Notes: generated by a model not told the origin, from the sequence alone. A stretch of DNA of 64,000 bases from Streptococcus salivarius (GCF_009738225.1 NZ_CP018187.1:2118501-2182500); one strand, 5' to 3'; shown: positions 18,639 to 27,719, counted from the stretch's first letter. Numbers and translations are program-made.

Positions 18639-20534
18639 TTACCAAATAATCACGCGATCTTCTGGGGCACGCCACATGCCGTCGCTCTCTTTAACGTCAA
18701 ATTCCTTGTGGAATTCGTCGAAGTTTGGTAGTTGAACATTGGTACGGAGTTTTCCTGGTGCGTGGACATCAACACTTGCAAGAAGTTGCATATATTCTGT
18801 CCGAGCTTTCATGCGCCAGATGCGAGCAAAGTTGGTGAAGAATTCTTCTGCTGAAAAATCTTCCTCTTTCTTAGCTGCTTCAAGGGCTGCAGCGATGCCT
18901 CCTAGATCTGCCACGTTTTCAGAAACGGTCAATTTCCCGTTAATCTTAGCACCGTAAGAGTCTTGCCCTTCAAACTGATCGATGACTTTTTGCGTGCGAG
19001 CGGTAAAGGCTTCGTAATCTTCTGGCTTCCACCAGTCTTTCAAGCTACCGTGCTCGTCAAAGGAAGCACCATTGGTGTCAAAGGCGTGTGAAATTTCATG
19101 GGCAATGACTGCACCAATTCCGCCGTAGTTGGCTGATGATGATTGGTGAAGGTCATAGAAAGGTGCTTGTAAAATCGCTGCTGGGAAGACGATTTGGTTC
19201 TGTTGCGGATCATAGTAGGCATTGACCATATTAGCTGGCATGTGCCATTCGCTCCGATCAACTGGTTGGTTCCACTTGCTCCAAGTATGGGCAACGGAAA
19301 TTTCGTAAAGGGCTTGAGCATTTTCCACCAAAGTCTTGCTCTCGTCGATAACCTTCTTGGCATACGTTTCTGGTAATTTTTCAGGGTAGCCGATATGAGG
19401 TGTGATGACATTGAGCTTGACAATGGCTTTTTTACGAGTCTCAGGAGCGAGCCAGTCTGCTTTTTCTAGACGATCCTTGTAGACCTCAATCATGGTCGCT
19501 ACTTTATGCTCCACGTCTGCTTTTGCTTCTGGTGAGAATTTTTCACCTGCATACCAGAGTCCAAGCGCTTGGCTATATGGTACTTCTGCTATTGATAAGG
19601 CTGCTTTTTCTTTTGGACGAGGTTCTGGAATACCTGCAATCGTACGGCTATATTCACCAGCCAAAACACGGATTTCTTCGGTCAAGAATAGAGTCCAAGA
19701 AAGAGCTGCTCCGAGTTTCAATGCAGCATGAAGGGTCTCCCAGTTGGATGCTGAATAGAATGTTGGTGCGAATTCCTTCCAGTAACGCTCTTCTGGCACG
19801 ATGATTTTATCTGGTGTTTGTCCGATCACTTCTGTAAAGAAGGCATCGAGTGGCAATTCTGGGACCAAGGCCTTGAAATCCGCCCACTCATAGGGATGGT
19901 AGAGTTTGTTGTACTCTGATTTTTCTTCGTTTGACAAGACATATTTGGCCAATTCTGCGTCCCCTGCAATGACCTTATCCAGGATATCTTTGATTTCTTC
20001 CTCTGAGAAATCAAATTTTGCCAAGAGTTTTTCCATCATTTGACGCCAGATAGCTACTAATTCTGGACCTTTTTCGTTACCTTCTTCATAGTAGGTCGTA
20101 TCTGGCAAGATGAGAGCCGGTGCTTCTCCCCACAAGACATTCATTTGGGCATTCTTAAAGTCTGGTGACACGCTAAATGGCAAGAGATTTGGTTTGCCAG
20201 CTAGTTCATAGGTGCCCAACTTGCTGGTATAGTCTTCAAAAGAAGACAGAGCCTTGATTTCATTGATCAAGGGCATGACTGGTGCCACACCAGCTGCTTC
20301 CCGTGCATCAAAATCAGCTACCATCTTGTGGTATTTGACAAAGTTTTGCAGAATGCTATCTTCGGGTAATTCTTCTCCCCGTTGCCATTTTCCGGTAATA
20401 TCCAACATCAAGTTTTCGATATCTCGATCCAAGTCCATAAAGCCACCAGTCGAAGGTTTATCATCTGGAATGACTGCTGTCTCAGCCCATTTCCCATTGA
20501 CGTATTCATAAAAATCATCTTGTAAGCGTGTCAT
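18639..20534 (-). CDS. pepO: M13-family endopeptidase PepO
   Basis: Zinc metallopeptidase of the neprilysin (M13) family that cleaves oligopeptides, in lactic acid bacteria mainly casein-derived peptides. Seen: zinc motif HEISH within VIAHEISHAFDTNG (about residue 480), the third ligand Glu in ENVADLGG, the substrate-binding NAYYDP segment, and the family C-terminal RVIIW. Length 631 aa, standard. There is no signal peptide, so it is a cytoplasmic-type PepO; homologues in pathogens have been found at the surface. Monocistronic by its flanking terminators. Confidence 0.95.
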   Translation of the reverse strand: MTRLQDDFYEYVNGKWAETAVIPDDKPSTGGFMDLDRDIENLMLDITGKWQRGEELPEDSILQNFVKYHKMVADFDAREAAGVAPVMPLINEIKALSSFEDYTSKLGTYELAGKPNLLPFSVSPDFKNAQMNVLWGEAPALILPDTTYYEEGNEKGPELVAIWRQMMEKLLAKFDFSEEEIKDILDKVIAGDAELAKYVLSNEEKSEYNKLYHPYEWADFKALVPELPLDAFFTEVIGQTPDKIIVPEERYWKEFAPTFYSASNWETLHAALKLGAALSWTLFLTEEIRVLAGEYSRTIAGIPEPRPKEKAALSIAEVPYSQALGLWYAGEKFSPEAKADVEHKVATMIEVYKDRLEKADWLAPETRKKAIVKLNVITPHIGYPEKLPETYAKKVIDESKTLVENAQALYEISVAHTWSKWNQPVDRSEWHMPANMVNAYYDPQQNQIVFPAAILQAPFYDLHQSSSANYGGIGAVIAHEISHAFDTNGASFDEHGSLKDWWKPEDYEAFTARTQKVIDQFEGQDSYGAKINGKLTVSENVADLGGIAAALEAAKKEEDFSAEEFFTNFARIWRMKARTEYMQLLASVDVHAPGKLRTNVQLPNFDEFHKEFDVKESDGMWRAPEDRVIIW

Positions 20535-20615
20535 TACACTTCCTCCATCAACATTAAAAGTGCTTTCATTATAACAAAATTCCCCAGCAAAAGCATTTAC
20601 TGAGGAAAGTTTGGC

Positions 20616-22241
20616 TTATTTTACTAAGATTGCTAGGGTTTGATAAGGCTTAAGACTTACCTTTTCAGCAAGCTCTACATCATCATAGTTGGATAAGAGC
20701 ACGCGCCCTGACTGATATTCTGCTGGAATCGCTACTTCGACTTCACTTCCATAAAAATTATTGAGTACCAAGAGTTTTTGATCGTCTAAGTAGCGTTCAA
20801 AAGCGTAGACTTCTTGACTATCCTCAAATGCTGGCTGATAGCTTCCTTCTGAAATGATAAGCATTTCTTTGCGCAAGCGAATCAATTCTTTATAGAATTT
20901 AAAGATTGGTCCATCAATTTCATTTTCAACGTTGATGTCTTTATAAGATTTACCAACTTTCAACCATGGAGTGCCTGTTGAAAAACCTGCATGTTCAGAA
21001 GCATCCCATTGCATGGGCGTACGCGAATTATCTCGTGACTTAGCTTGGATAATCTTAAAGGCTTCCTCAGGAGACTTACCTTGATCCAAAAGCATCTGGC
21101 AGGCATTGATGGATTCCACATCCACATAGTCTGCCATGGAATCATAGTCTGGATCAATCATGCCGATTTCTTCGCCCATGTAGATATACGGAGTTCCACG
21201 TGACAAATGGATGCTAGCTGCTAGCATGGTCGCTCCTTCATTACGGAAATTCTTGATATCCACAAAGCGATTCAAAGCACGTGGCTGGTCATGGTTATTC
21301 CAGAAAAGGGCACTCCAACCACCTCGTTCACTCATTTCCTTACCCCATGTATGATAGAGACGTTTGAGCTCTTCAAAATCAAAGGGAGTAATAGTCCATT
21401 TTTGTCCATCTTCATAATCTACTTTAAGATGATGGAAGTTAAAGGCCATAGACAACTCGTGACGCTCCGGTGCTGAATAAAGAACACAGTTGTCAATTGT
21501 TGTCGATGACATCTCTCCAACTGTCATAAAGCTACCATCAGAACCAAAGGTCGCTTCATTCATCATACGAAGATAGTCATGGACAATTGGTTTATCCGTA
21601 TAAGCTGGTTTCCCTTCATTTTCAGGGCAATCCACTAAGACTTCATCTTTCCCAATCAAATTGATCACATCGAAACGGAAGCCTTTGACTCCCTTGTCAC
21701 GCCAGAAGTTGACCACCTTGAACAACTCCTTACGGACATTGGGATTGCGCCAATTAAGGTCCGCCTGTGTTTCATCAAAGAGGTGAAGATGGTATTTCCC
21801 TGTATCTCCAAAAGGAGCCCAGGCAGAACCACCAAATTTAGACAACCAATCGGTTGGTTGGTCCTGAATAAAGAAGAAATCTTGATAATACTGGTCTCCA
21901 GCCAAAGCTTTTTGGAACCACTCATGCTCCGTTGAGCAATGGTTGAGCACCATGTCTAGCATGAAATCAATCTTGTGCTCTTTTCCAACACGGACCATTT
22001 CTTCAAAATCAGTCATGTCTCCAAAGACAGGGTTAACGGCTGTATAGTCTGAAATATCGTAACCATTGTCACGTTGTGGGCTCGGATAGAAAGGATTGAG
22101 CCAAACCATATCCACGCCTAACTCTGATAGATAAGGAATTTTTTCAATGATGCCTCTGAAATCACCGATTCCATTTCCTGTAGTGTCCTTATATGATTTT
22201 GGATAAATTTGGTATACAACCTTTGTTTTATCTAATGCCAT
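20616..22241 (-). CDS. treC: Trehalose-6-phosphate hydrolase (GH13 alpha-glucosidase)
   Basis: Hydrolyses trehalose 6-phosphate, the product of the TreB PTS, to glucose and glucose 6-phosphate in the cytoplasm. Seen: GH13 conserved regions DMVLNH, GFRFDVINL (nucleophile Asp), VGEMS (acid/base Glu) and NNHDQPR, plus the N-terminal YQIYPKSYKDTTGNGIGD. Length 541 aa, normal. The closely related dextran glucosidase and oligo-1,6-glucosidase cannot be told apart by motifs alone; the call rests on its place directly downstream of treB. Confidence 0.92.
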   Translation of the reverse strand: MALDKTKVVYQIYPKSYKDTTGNGIGDFRGIIEKIPYLSELGVDMVWLNPFYPSPQRDNGYDISDYTAVNPVFGDMTDFEEMVRVGKEHKIDFMLDMVLNHCSTEHEWFQKALAGDQYYQDFFFIQDQPTDWLSKFGGSAWAPFGDTGKYHLHLFDETQADLNWRNPNVRKELFKVVNFWRDKGVKGFRFDVINLIGKDEVLVDCPENEGKPAYTDKPIVHDYLRMMNEATFGSDGSFMTVGEMSSTTIDNCVLYSAPERHELSMAFNFHHLKVDYEDGQKWTITPFDFEELKRLYHTWGKEMSERGGWSALFWNNHDQPRALNRFVDIKNFRNEGATMLAASIHLSRGTPYIYMGEEIGMIDPDYDSMADYVDVESINACQMLLDQGKSPEEAFKIIQAKSRDNSRTPMQWDASEHAGFSTGTPWLKVGKSYKDINVENEIDGPIFKFYKELIRLRKEMLIISEGSYQPAFEDSQEVYAFERYLDDQKLLVLNNFYGSEVEVAIPAEYQSGRVLLSNYDDVELAEKVSLKPYQTLAILVK

Positions 22242-22274
22242 GTGATTTTTCCTCTTTTGTCCTTTATATGTAGA

Positions 22275-22297
22275 GGTGGAACCGTAACGCCTCCACC
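22275..22297 (-). promoter_or_regulatory. Intercistronic hairpin between treB and treC
   Basis: GGTGGA (22275-22280) pairs with TCCACC (22292-22297) in the 63-nt treB-treC gap. With no T run it is not a clear terminator; it may set mRNA stability or partial polarity. Confidence 0.4.
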
Positions 22298-22304
22298 CCT
22301 TAGC

Positions 22305-24284
22305 TTATTTTGTTCGATGAGCAATCATGAGAGCATCACCACGTTTGATATCACGTGGAAGATCCCCTTCAACATCTGCTTGGAAATCATCTTGATTTGT
22401 AATGATAACTGGAGTCTCAGTGACCAAACCAGCCTTTTTAATAACATCCATATCAAAACTAATCAATTGTTGACCAACAACAACTTTATCACCTTGTTCA
22501 ACATGAGCCACAAAACCTTTTCCGTCAAGGCTAACGGTATCCATACCAATGTGCATTAGCATTTCAGCACCTTCTTCAGAAACGATGCCTACGGCGTGCT
22601 TAGTTGGGAAGAATACTGTCACTGTACCATTTACTGGTGAAACCAATTCGCCTTGACTTGGTTCGATGACTACCCCCTGTCCCATGACACCTGATGAGAA
22701 AACTGGGTCTGTGGCTTGGCTAAGTGGTTTAACTTGACCAGCAAGTGGGCTAACAACCTCTGCTGATTCAGCAAGAACAGTTGGAGTCGCAGTATGTGAT
22801 GCAAATTCAGCCTCTTCTTGAGCTGCAAATTCTTTCTTAAGTTCTGTATCATCTTCTGTCTTAGTAAAGAGACCCGCCTTGCGGAAGAAGAAAGTTAGGA
22901 CCATAGGTACAATGATAGCAACAAGCATGATTGCTGCAAATGGAATCATATATTTAGGTTGAATTGATAGGATACCAGGCAAACCACCAATACCGATAGA
23001 GGCCGCTGTAACGTTAAAGGTTACTGATAGAAGACCTGCGATAGATGAACCAATCATACCCGCAACAAATGGGTAAATATATTTGACGTTAACCCCGAAG
23101 AGGGCTGGTTCTGTAACACCAAGATAAGCTGAAATAGTAGCTGGAAGTGAAATTTGAGCCTCACGTTCATCATGACGATGCATAATATAGTAAGCAAAAA
23201 CAGCTGAACCTTGAGCAATATTTGATAGAGCAATCATAGGCCAAAGAGCTGTTCCACCAGCATCTGCAATTAACTGAGTATCGATAGCATTGGTCATGTG
23301 GTGAAGACCAGTAATAACGAACGGCGCATAAAGTGCACCAAAAACAGCACCGAAAAGCCATTTTACAGGACCTGTCAAACCAGCAAGAACCACTGTTGAG
23401 AGGGCTTGGCCAATAGTCCAACCAATAGGACCTAAAACAGTATGAGCCAAAATAAGGGCTGGAATCAATGACAAGAACGGTACAAAAATCATTGATACTA
23501 CTTCTGGTACATGTTTACGCCAGAAAATTTCAAGATAAGAAAGTGATAAACCAGCAAGAAGGGCTGGAATAACTTGCGCTTGATAACCTATACGATTAAC
23601 AGTAAAGAATCCAAAATCCCAAACCCAATTCTTAGCAATTTCAGACGCTGGTGTCGATGCTACTGAATAAGCGTTAAGCAATTGTGGTGACACCAGACAG
23701 ATCCCCAAAACAATTCCAAGAATTTGGCTAGTTCCCATTTTACGAGAAACAGACCAAGTAATACCTACAGGCAAGAATTGGAAAATAGCTTCACCAGGTA
23801 GCCATAAGAAGTGATTCACACCTGACCAGAACTGCGAAACCTCGGTAATTGTCTTACCGTCAAGCATTGACCAATGCACACCCTCAAGAACATTACGGAA
23901 ACCAAGAATCAATCCACCAACGATAAGGGCTGGAATAATAGGTGTAAAGATCTCCGCCAAGGTTGTCATAACACGCTGAACTGGGTTTTGGTTGCTCTTG
24001 GCAGCTGATTTAGCAGCTTCTTTAGAAACACCTTCAATCCCTGATACAGCAGTGAAATCGTTATAAAAGATTGGCACATCATTACCAATGATAACTTGGA
24101 ATTGACCTGCATTGGTGAAAGTCCCCTTAACAGCAGGAATGGCTTCGATTGTTTTCACATCTGCCTTCTTGTCATCACCAAGAACGAAACGCATACGCGT
24201 CGCACAGTGAGTAACAGCAGTCACATTTTCTTTACCACCGATTGCAGCAAGCAGATCTTTGGCTTCTTGTTCAAATTTACCCAT
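22305..24284 (-). CDS. treB: Trehalose-specific PTS enzyme IIBCA
   Basis: Membrane permease that takes up trehalose and phosphorylates it at the expense of PEP. Domain order seen: EIIB (residues about 1-85, phospho-Cys in AVTHCATRMRFVL), EIIC with about ten membrane helices (about 105-460), and a fused glucose-type EIIA at the C-terminus (about 520-659, phospho-His in AEMLMHIGMDTV). The start is ATG 24284 with GGAG 6 nt upstream (24294-24291). A TTG frame extending to 24362 runs through the promoter and is rejected. First gene of treBC, divergent from the regulator treR. Confidence 0.94.
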   Translation of the reverse strand: MGKFEQEAKDLLAAIGGKENVTAVTHCATRMRFVLGDDKKADVKTIEAIPAVKGTFTNAGQFQVIIGNDVPIFYNDFTAVSGIEGVSKEAAKSAAKSNQNPVQRVMTTLAEIFTPIIPALIVGGLILGFRNVLEGVHWSMLDGKTITEVSQFWSGVNHFLWLPGEAIFQFLPVGITWSVSRKMGTSQILGIVLGICLVSPQLLNAYSVASTPASEIAKNWVWDFGFFTVNRIGYQAQVIPALLAGLSLSYLEIFWRKHVPEVVSMIFVPFLSLIPALILAHTVLGPIGWTIGQALSTVVLAGLTGPVKWLFGAVFGALYAPFVITGLHHMTNAIDTQLIADAGGTALWPMIALSNIAQGSAVFAYYIMHRHDEREAQISLPATISAYLGVTEPALFGVNVKYIYPFVAGMIGSSIAGLLSVTFNVTAASIGIGGLPGILSIQPKYMIPFAAIMLVAIIVPMVLTFFFRKAGLFTKTEDDTELKKEFAAQEEAEFASHTATPTVLAESAEVVSPLAGQVKPLSQATDPVFSSGVMGQGVVIEPSQGELVSPVNGTVTVFFPTKHAVGIVSEEGAEMLMHIGMDTVSLDGKGFVAHVEQGDKVVVGQQLISFDMDVIKKAGLVTETPVIITNQDDFQADVEGDLPRDIKRGDALMIAHRTK

Positions 24285-24333
24285 TTGAATCTCCTTTTCT
24301 TTTTTGACAATATCTGATTGACTTGATAAACTA

Positions 24334-24362
24334 ATTGTAAACGGTTGCAAATTTGTCTGCAA
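24334..24362 (-). promoter_or_regulatory. treBC promoter overlapped by a cre site
   Basis: On the minus strand, TTGCAG (24362-24357), 17-bp spacer, TACAAT (24339-24334). The sequence TTGTAAACGGTTGCA at 24335-24349 fits the CcpA cre consensus WTGNAANCGNWNNCW with no mismatch and covers the -10, predicting catabolite repression by preferred sugars. No clear TreR operator was identified. Confidence 0.75.
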
Positions 24363-24440
24363 GTGTTCCGGAATTTTTTTAACATATTTTTTGAAAAAAA
24401 CATTAGTTGTATGTTTTTTTACCTACAAATGAGGAGGGCG

Positions 24441-25151
24441 ATGAAAAAATACCAGATTATTTATAAGGATTTAGAGAAAGCTATCCATGATCAAAAATAT
24501 CAAGTGGGAGACTTTCTCCCGACCGAGCAAGAACTGGGTCAATCTTACCAGGTTAGTCGAGACACTATACGAAAAGCATTAACCTTACTCGTTGAAGAAG
24601 GCTTGGTCAAAAAGATTCATGGCTCTGGCTCCCAGGTTATTAACCAGGAACAAATCAACTTTCCTGTGTCTGACCTTACTAGTTACCAGGAGCTAATAGT
24701 ACAACAAGGCCTTAATTCGCAAACCAACGTTATTTCTCTGGATAAAATCATCGTTGATTCCAAACTCTCAGAAAGAACTGGGTTTTCTAATAGCCGACAG
24801 GTCTGGCGTGTTGTTCGTCAAAGAGTCGTCGATAGCTGCGCCTCTGTTATAGATATTGATTACCTAGATACTAGCCTTGTTCCTCAACTAAACCGTAGCA
24901 TTGCTGAACACTCTATTTACGACTACATCGAGAATCAGCTCAACCTTAGCATTTCCCACGCCTTTAAAGAAATCACTATTGATAATGCTACCGATCAAGA
25001 TAAGATTCTTATCGACCTAGGTAAAGACCAGCACGTTGTTTGTATCCGTTCTAAAGTTTATTTAACTAATGGAAAACAGTTCCAATTTACGGAAAGTCGC
25101 CACAAACTTGAAAAATTCAAATTTGTCGATTATGCCAAGCGTCGTCATTGA
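24441..25151 (+). CDS. treR: Trehalose operon repressor (GntR/HutC family)
   Basis: DNA-binding repressor expected to sense trehalose 6-phosphate. Seen: N-terminal winged helix (IHDQKYQVGDFLPTEQELGQS, then YQVSRDTIRKALTLLVEEGLV, residues about 8-70) and a C-terminal UTRA effector-binding domain. The start is ATG 24441, preceded by GGAGGG (24433-24438); this gives 236 aa, normal for TreR. A longer frame from 24345 exists but lies in the treB promoter. Divergent from treBC. Confidence 0.9.
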   Translation: MKKYQIIYKDLEKAIHDQKYQVGDFLPTEQELGQSYQVSRDTIRKALTLLVEEGLVKKIHGSGSQVINQEQINFPVSDLTSYQELIVQQGLNSQTNVISLDKIIVDSKLSERTGFSNSRQVWRVVRQRVVDSCASVIDIDYLDTSLVPQLNRSIAEHSIYDYIENQLNLSISHAFKEITIDNATDQDKILIDLGKDQHVVCIRSKVYLTNGKQFQFTESRHKLEKFKFVDYAKRRH

Positions 25152-25172
25152 AAGAAAGGGCTCTGCTCACAG

Positions 25173-25206
25173 AAAAAGTATCGGACAAGAATGTCCGATA
25201 CTTTTT
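25173..25206. terminator. Bidirectional terminator between treR and the UPF0340 gene
   Basis: A perfect 15-bp stem (25173-25187 / 25192-25206) with loop AGAA; five A on one side and five T on the other, serving both convergent genes. It overlaps the stop codon of the minus-strand gene. Confidence 0.9.
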
Positions 25207-25765
25207 AGTTTTTACGGATAGGATCTGCTAGATACTCAGCACGAGCTCCACCAATTAACTTAGGACGACTCGCCAAAGCAGTCACATGAGCACCACCTAA
25301 TTCTGGAGTAATCGGGCGAAGAGGAACTTGGACCCTCTTCACATGCATACCAATAGAGGTATCCCCAATATCGATACCAGCCTGAGCGACAATTTCCTCC
25401 ACCTCAACAGGATCCTTCATATAGTCGAAAGCAGCCAGCTGACCACTTCCCCCAGCATGCAAGGTCGGAAGAACATTAACAATTTCCAAATCTTTAGCCA
25501 TGGCGAGCTCACGCTCAACGACCAAAGCACGATTCAGATGTTCGCAGCCTTGAACAGCCAGGTAAATTCCTTTAGATTCCAAAACTTCAAGAATCGTTTT
25601 CACAATTCGTTGGCCAATTTCACGGCTAGAGGCTTTTCCGATTATCCCACCAGCGACCTCACTGGAAGACAATCCCAAGACAAAGATAGCTCCTCGCCCA
25701 ATAGCGGAACGTTCAACAATATCTTCTACAAGCACACGTGTCTTCTCTTCTAAATCTAGCAACAT
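25205..25765 (-). CDS. UPF0340 / TIGR01440 family protein (YwlG-like)
   Basis: Conserved Firmicutes protein of unknown function. Seen: family blocks [48 protein letters not shown], and the C-terminal [30 protein letters not shown] segment. Length 186 aa. The ATG at 25765 and a GTG one codon upstream (25768) are both compatible with AGGAGG at 25780-25775; ATG is preferred. It lies 13 nt downstream of a small membrane-protein gene and may be co-transcribed with it. Confidence 0.87.
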   Translation of the reverse strand: MLLDLEEKTRVLVEDIVERSAIGRGAIFVLGLSSSEVAGGIIGKASSREIGQRIVKTILEVLESKGIYLAVQGCEHLNRALVVERELAMAKDLEIVNVLPTLHAGGSGQLAAFDYMKDPVEVEEIVAQAGIDIGDTSIGMHVKRVQVPLRPITPELGGAHVTALASRPKLIGGARAEYLADPIRKN

Positions 25766-25780
25766 CACAACAGCCCTCCT

Positions 25781-26119
25781 TTAGACAACAGCTGTATTCA
25801 GGATTCGCACAATAAGATAGTACAGAATCACAAAAAAGATAAGGAAAAATCCCCCTAATAATAATAACTGCCCACGGCGTTTCTTACTTAGATCCCAAGA
25901 GAAACCAAATCCCATCAAAAAAGGACCAACACTATAACTTAACATAAACCATAAATCTACGCGTGCTATATGCCAAAAAGAAGAAATAAAGGCCACCAAA
26001 CCAATTAAGGATAAAATCCAAGAAAAGTCCCAACGATCTGATTTAGCAAAAGCCAAGCCTATTAAGAAACAGCCCAAGGCAGGCATGATAATAAATGATA
26101 GGGTCATAAAATAAAACAT
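25781..26119 (-). CDS. Small four-helix membrane protein, unknown function (tandem paralog)
   Basis: 112 aa with four hydrophobic segments: about 5-24, 32-52, 56-75 and 85-108. A short basic loop (LSKKRRGQ) lies between helices 3 and 4. It aligns with the 116-aa protein encoded just upstream (GLAFAKSDRWDFSWILSLIG versus GWALPSFLKGKWSYLISLLG; both have a basic KKRRG/RKGRR loop), so the pair is a tandem duplication. No Shine-Dalgarno sequence precedes the ATG; an extended -10 TGCTATAAT ends 6 nt before it, suggesting a leaderless mRNA. No function can be assigned. Confidence 0.72.
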   Translation of the reverse strand: MFYFMTLSFIIMPALGCFLIGLAFAKSDRWDFSWILSLIGLVAFISSFWHIARVDLWFMLSYSVGPFLMGFGFSWDLSKKRRGQLLLLGGFFLIFFVILYYLIVRILNTAVV

Positions 26120-26136
26120 GCCATTATTATAGCATG
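26108..26136 (-). promoter_or_regulatory. Hairpin with embedded extended -10 before the second small membrane-protein gene
   Basis: On the minus strand, AACATGC and GCATGTT flank a loop that contains TATAAT (26131-26126). The hairpin followed by TTTTATTTT could weakly terminate the upstream gene. The TGC-TATAAT is an extended -10 whose +1 would fall on the ATG at 26119. Confidence 0.45.
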
Positions 26137-26151
26137 TTTTACAGATTCATG

Positions 26152-26502
26152 TTAGTGGCGGTTAATAACACCATAAGCAATAGTGAATGCAATAGCAGCA
26201 ACACCTACAACGATTGCCATGACAGCCCAGAACATAGTCATCGCACGGCGTCCCTTACGATTGTTGAAAGGAAGTCCCCAACCAATCATGATAACACCTA
26301 GCAATCCAAGCCAGATTTTATAAGTGATAACAATCGCCGCATCAAAATAGGCAAAAGCAACCAAACCTAAACCTAGCAAAGAAATCAAATAAGACCACTT
26401 ACCCTTCAAAAATGAAGGCAAGGCCCAACCAAATAACACTAAACCTAGTAGAGCAAGAGCTCCACCACCAAAAAATACGGGTACAATATAATTATCAAAC
26501 AT
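26152..26502 (-). CDS. Small four-helix membrane protein, unknown function (tandem paralog)
   Basis: 116 aa from ATG 26502 (or 118 aa from ATG 26508). Four hydrophobic segments with a basic NNRKGRR loop, paralogous to the neighbouring 112-aa protein. The TATAAT at 26514-26509 directly abuts the ATG at 26508, so a transcript from it would begin about 26502, on the second ATG. This is why 26502 is chosen. No ribosome-binding site is visible for either ATG. The first helix pair carries several Gly residues. Function unknown. Confidence 0.7.
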   Translation of the reverse strand: MFDNYIVPVFFGGGALALLGLVLFGWALPSFLKGKWSYLISLLGLGLVAFAYFDAAIVITYKIWLGLLGVIMIGWGLPFNNRKGRRAMTMFWAVMAIVVGVAAIAFTIAYGVINRH

Positions 26503-26508
26503 ATTCAT

Positions 26509-26517
26509 ATTATAGCA
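26509..26517 (-). promoter_or_regulatory. Extended -10 promoter abutting a start codon
   Basis: TGC-TATAAT on the minus strand (hexamer 26514-26509). No good -35 lies at 16-18 bp. The predicted transcript start coincides with the ATG at 26502. Confidence 0.5.
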
Positions 26518-26631
26518 TATCTTAAAAAGTTAGGAAATAGAATCTATCAACCAAAGCCATACCATCTCTTTAAAATTTGTTCACTCTCAATCACAGATTG
26601 ATTCGCAGATACTAACTATTTATTTGGGTAC

Positions 26632-26663
26632 AAAAAAACAAGACCCAGAAAGGACCTTGTTTT
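26632..26663 (-). terminator. Orphan terminator downstream of an fba-like 3' relic
   Basis: On the minus strand, AAACAAG pairs with CTTGTTT, extended by four pairs to an 11-bp stem (two G-T), then seven T. It lies 94 nt beyond the fba terminator with no intact gene between. Confidence 0.75.
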
Positions 26664-26664
26664 A

Positions 26665-26688
26665 ATAGCCTAATTGCGCTTTGTTTGC
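26665..26688 (-). pseudogene. Relic of a second fba 3' end
   Basis: The 24 nt at 26665-26688 match the 24 nt spanning the fba stop codon (26800-26823) at 21 positions. In the relic the TAA is lost (GCA AAC AAA GCG CAA). The copy is followed by its own terminator, as fba is. This looks like the remnant of a tandem fba duplication, or of gene conversion after one. Confidence 0.5.
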
Positions 26689-26751
26689 ACTACATCTATA
26701 ATCAAAAGGGACTGACATTTAGAAAGTATGGCAAATCTGTGGCAAAACATA

Positions 26752-26780
26752 AGAAAAAAGCTTGTCCATATTGGACAAAC
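26752..26780 (-). terminator. fba terminator
   Basis: On the minus strand, TTGTCC and GGACAA (26778-26773 / 26767-26762) pair with a 5-nt loop and run into six T residues. Confidence 0.82.
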
Positions 26781-26808
26781 CCTTTCATTTCAAGCTTATA
26801 TAGTCTAA

Positions 26809-27690
26809 TTAAGCTTTGTTTGCTGAACCGAATACGTCGATACGTTCTTCAACAGCTTCTGTAATAGCTTCGAAACCTGGTTTCAAGAATTTACGTGGGT
26901 CGAAGAGTTTCTTCTTGTCGTATTCTGCTTCATTTGCTTCGTATTCAGCAACAAATTTACGTGTTGCGTTAGCAAATGCGATTTGACATTCAGTGTTAAC
27001 GTTAACTTTAGCAACACCAAGTTTGATAGCTTCTTGGATTTGATCGTCAGGAATACCTGATCCACCGTGCAATACGATTGGGAAGTTAGGAACAGCTTCT
27101 GTCAATTTTTGCAAGTGGTCAAGGTGAAGTCCGCTCCAGTTTTCTGGGTAAGGACCGTGGATGTTACCGATACCTGCTGCAAGGAAGTCGATACCAGTTG
27201 CAACCATAGCTTTAGCATCTTCGATTGGTGCCAATTCACCATCACCGATGATACCATCTTCTTCACCACCGATTGTACCAACTTCAGCTTCAACTGATAC
27301 ACCGTTAGCGTGTGCAAATTCAACAACTTTAGCTGCTTTTTCAAGGTTTTCTTCAACTGGAAGGTGTGAACCGTCAAACATAACTGAAGTATAACCTACA
27401 CGGATACATTCCAAAGCGTCATTGTAGTGACCGTGGTCAAGGTGAATAGCAACTGGTACAGTGATACCCATTGATTCAACCAATTCTTCGATAAGGACTT
27501 TACACAATTTGTAACCACCCATGTACTTAGCTGCACCCATAGAAGTTTGGATAAGTACTGGAGCTTGTTTAGCTTCTGCTGCACGCAAGATAGCTTGAGT
27601 CCACTCAAGGTTGTTTGTGTTAAATCCACCAACTGCGTAACCATTATCACGAGCTGCTTGGACAAATTTTTCTGCTGAAACGATTGCCAT
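26809..27690 (-). CDS. fba: Class II fructose-bisphosphate aldolase
   Basis: Zinc-dependent glycolytic and gluconeogenic aldolase: fructose 1,6-bisphosphate to dihydroxyacetone phosphate and glyceraldehyde 3-phosphate. Seen: catalytic and metal residues in HLDHGHY (about 82-88), SVMFDGS, VEAEVGTIGGEEDG, and the metal/phosphate site LHGGSGIPDD. Length 293 aa, the usual streptococcal size. ATG preceded by AGGAGG (27699-27704 region). High expression is expected from strongly biased codons (frequent GTT, GCT, AAA, GAA). Confidence 0.97.
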   Translation of the reverse strand: MAIVSAEKFVQAARDNGYAVGGFNTNNLEWTQAILRAAEAKQAPVLIQTSMGAAKYMGGYKLCKVLIEELVESMGITVPVAIHLDHGHYNDALECIRVGYTSVMFDGSHLPVEENLEKAAKVVEFAHANGVSVEAEVGTIGGEEDGIIGDGELAPIEDAKAMVATGIDFLAAGIGNIHGPYPENWSGLHLDHLQKLTEAVPNFPIVLHGGSGIPDDQIQEAIKLGVAKVNVNTECQIAFANATRKFVAEYEANEAEYDKKKLFDPRKFLKPGFEAITEAVEERIDVFGSANKA

Positions 27691-27719
27691 TATAAAGGCC
27701 TCCTATATTTTTTTGGGTT

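Noticed and set aside
24284..24362. TTG-started extension of treB and the mirror-image extension of treR
   Set aside because: Both run through the treB promoter and cre; good SD-ATG pairs lie downstream in each case.
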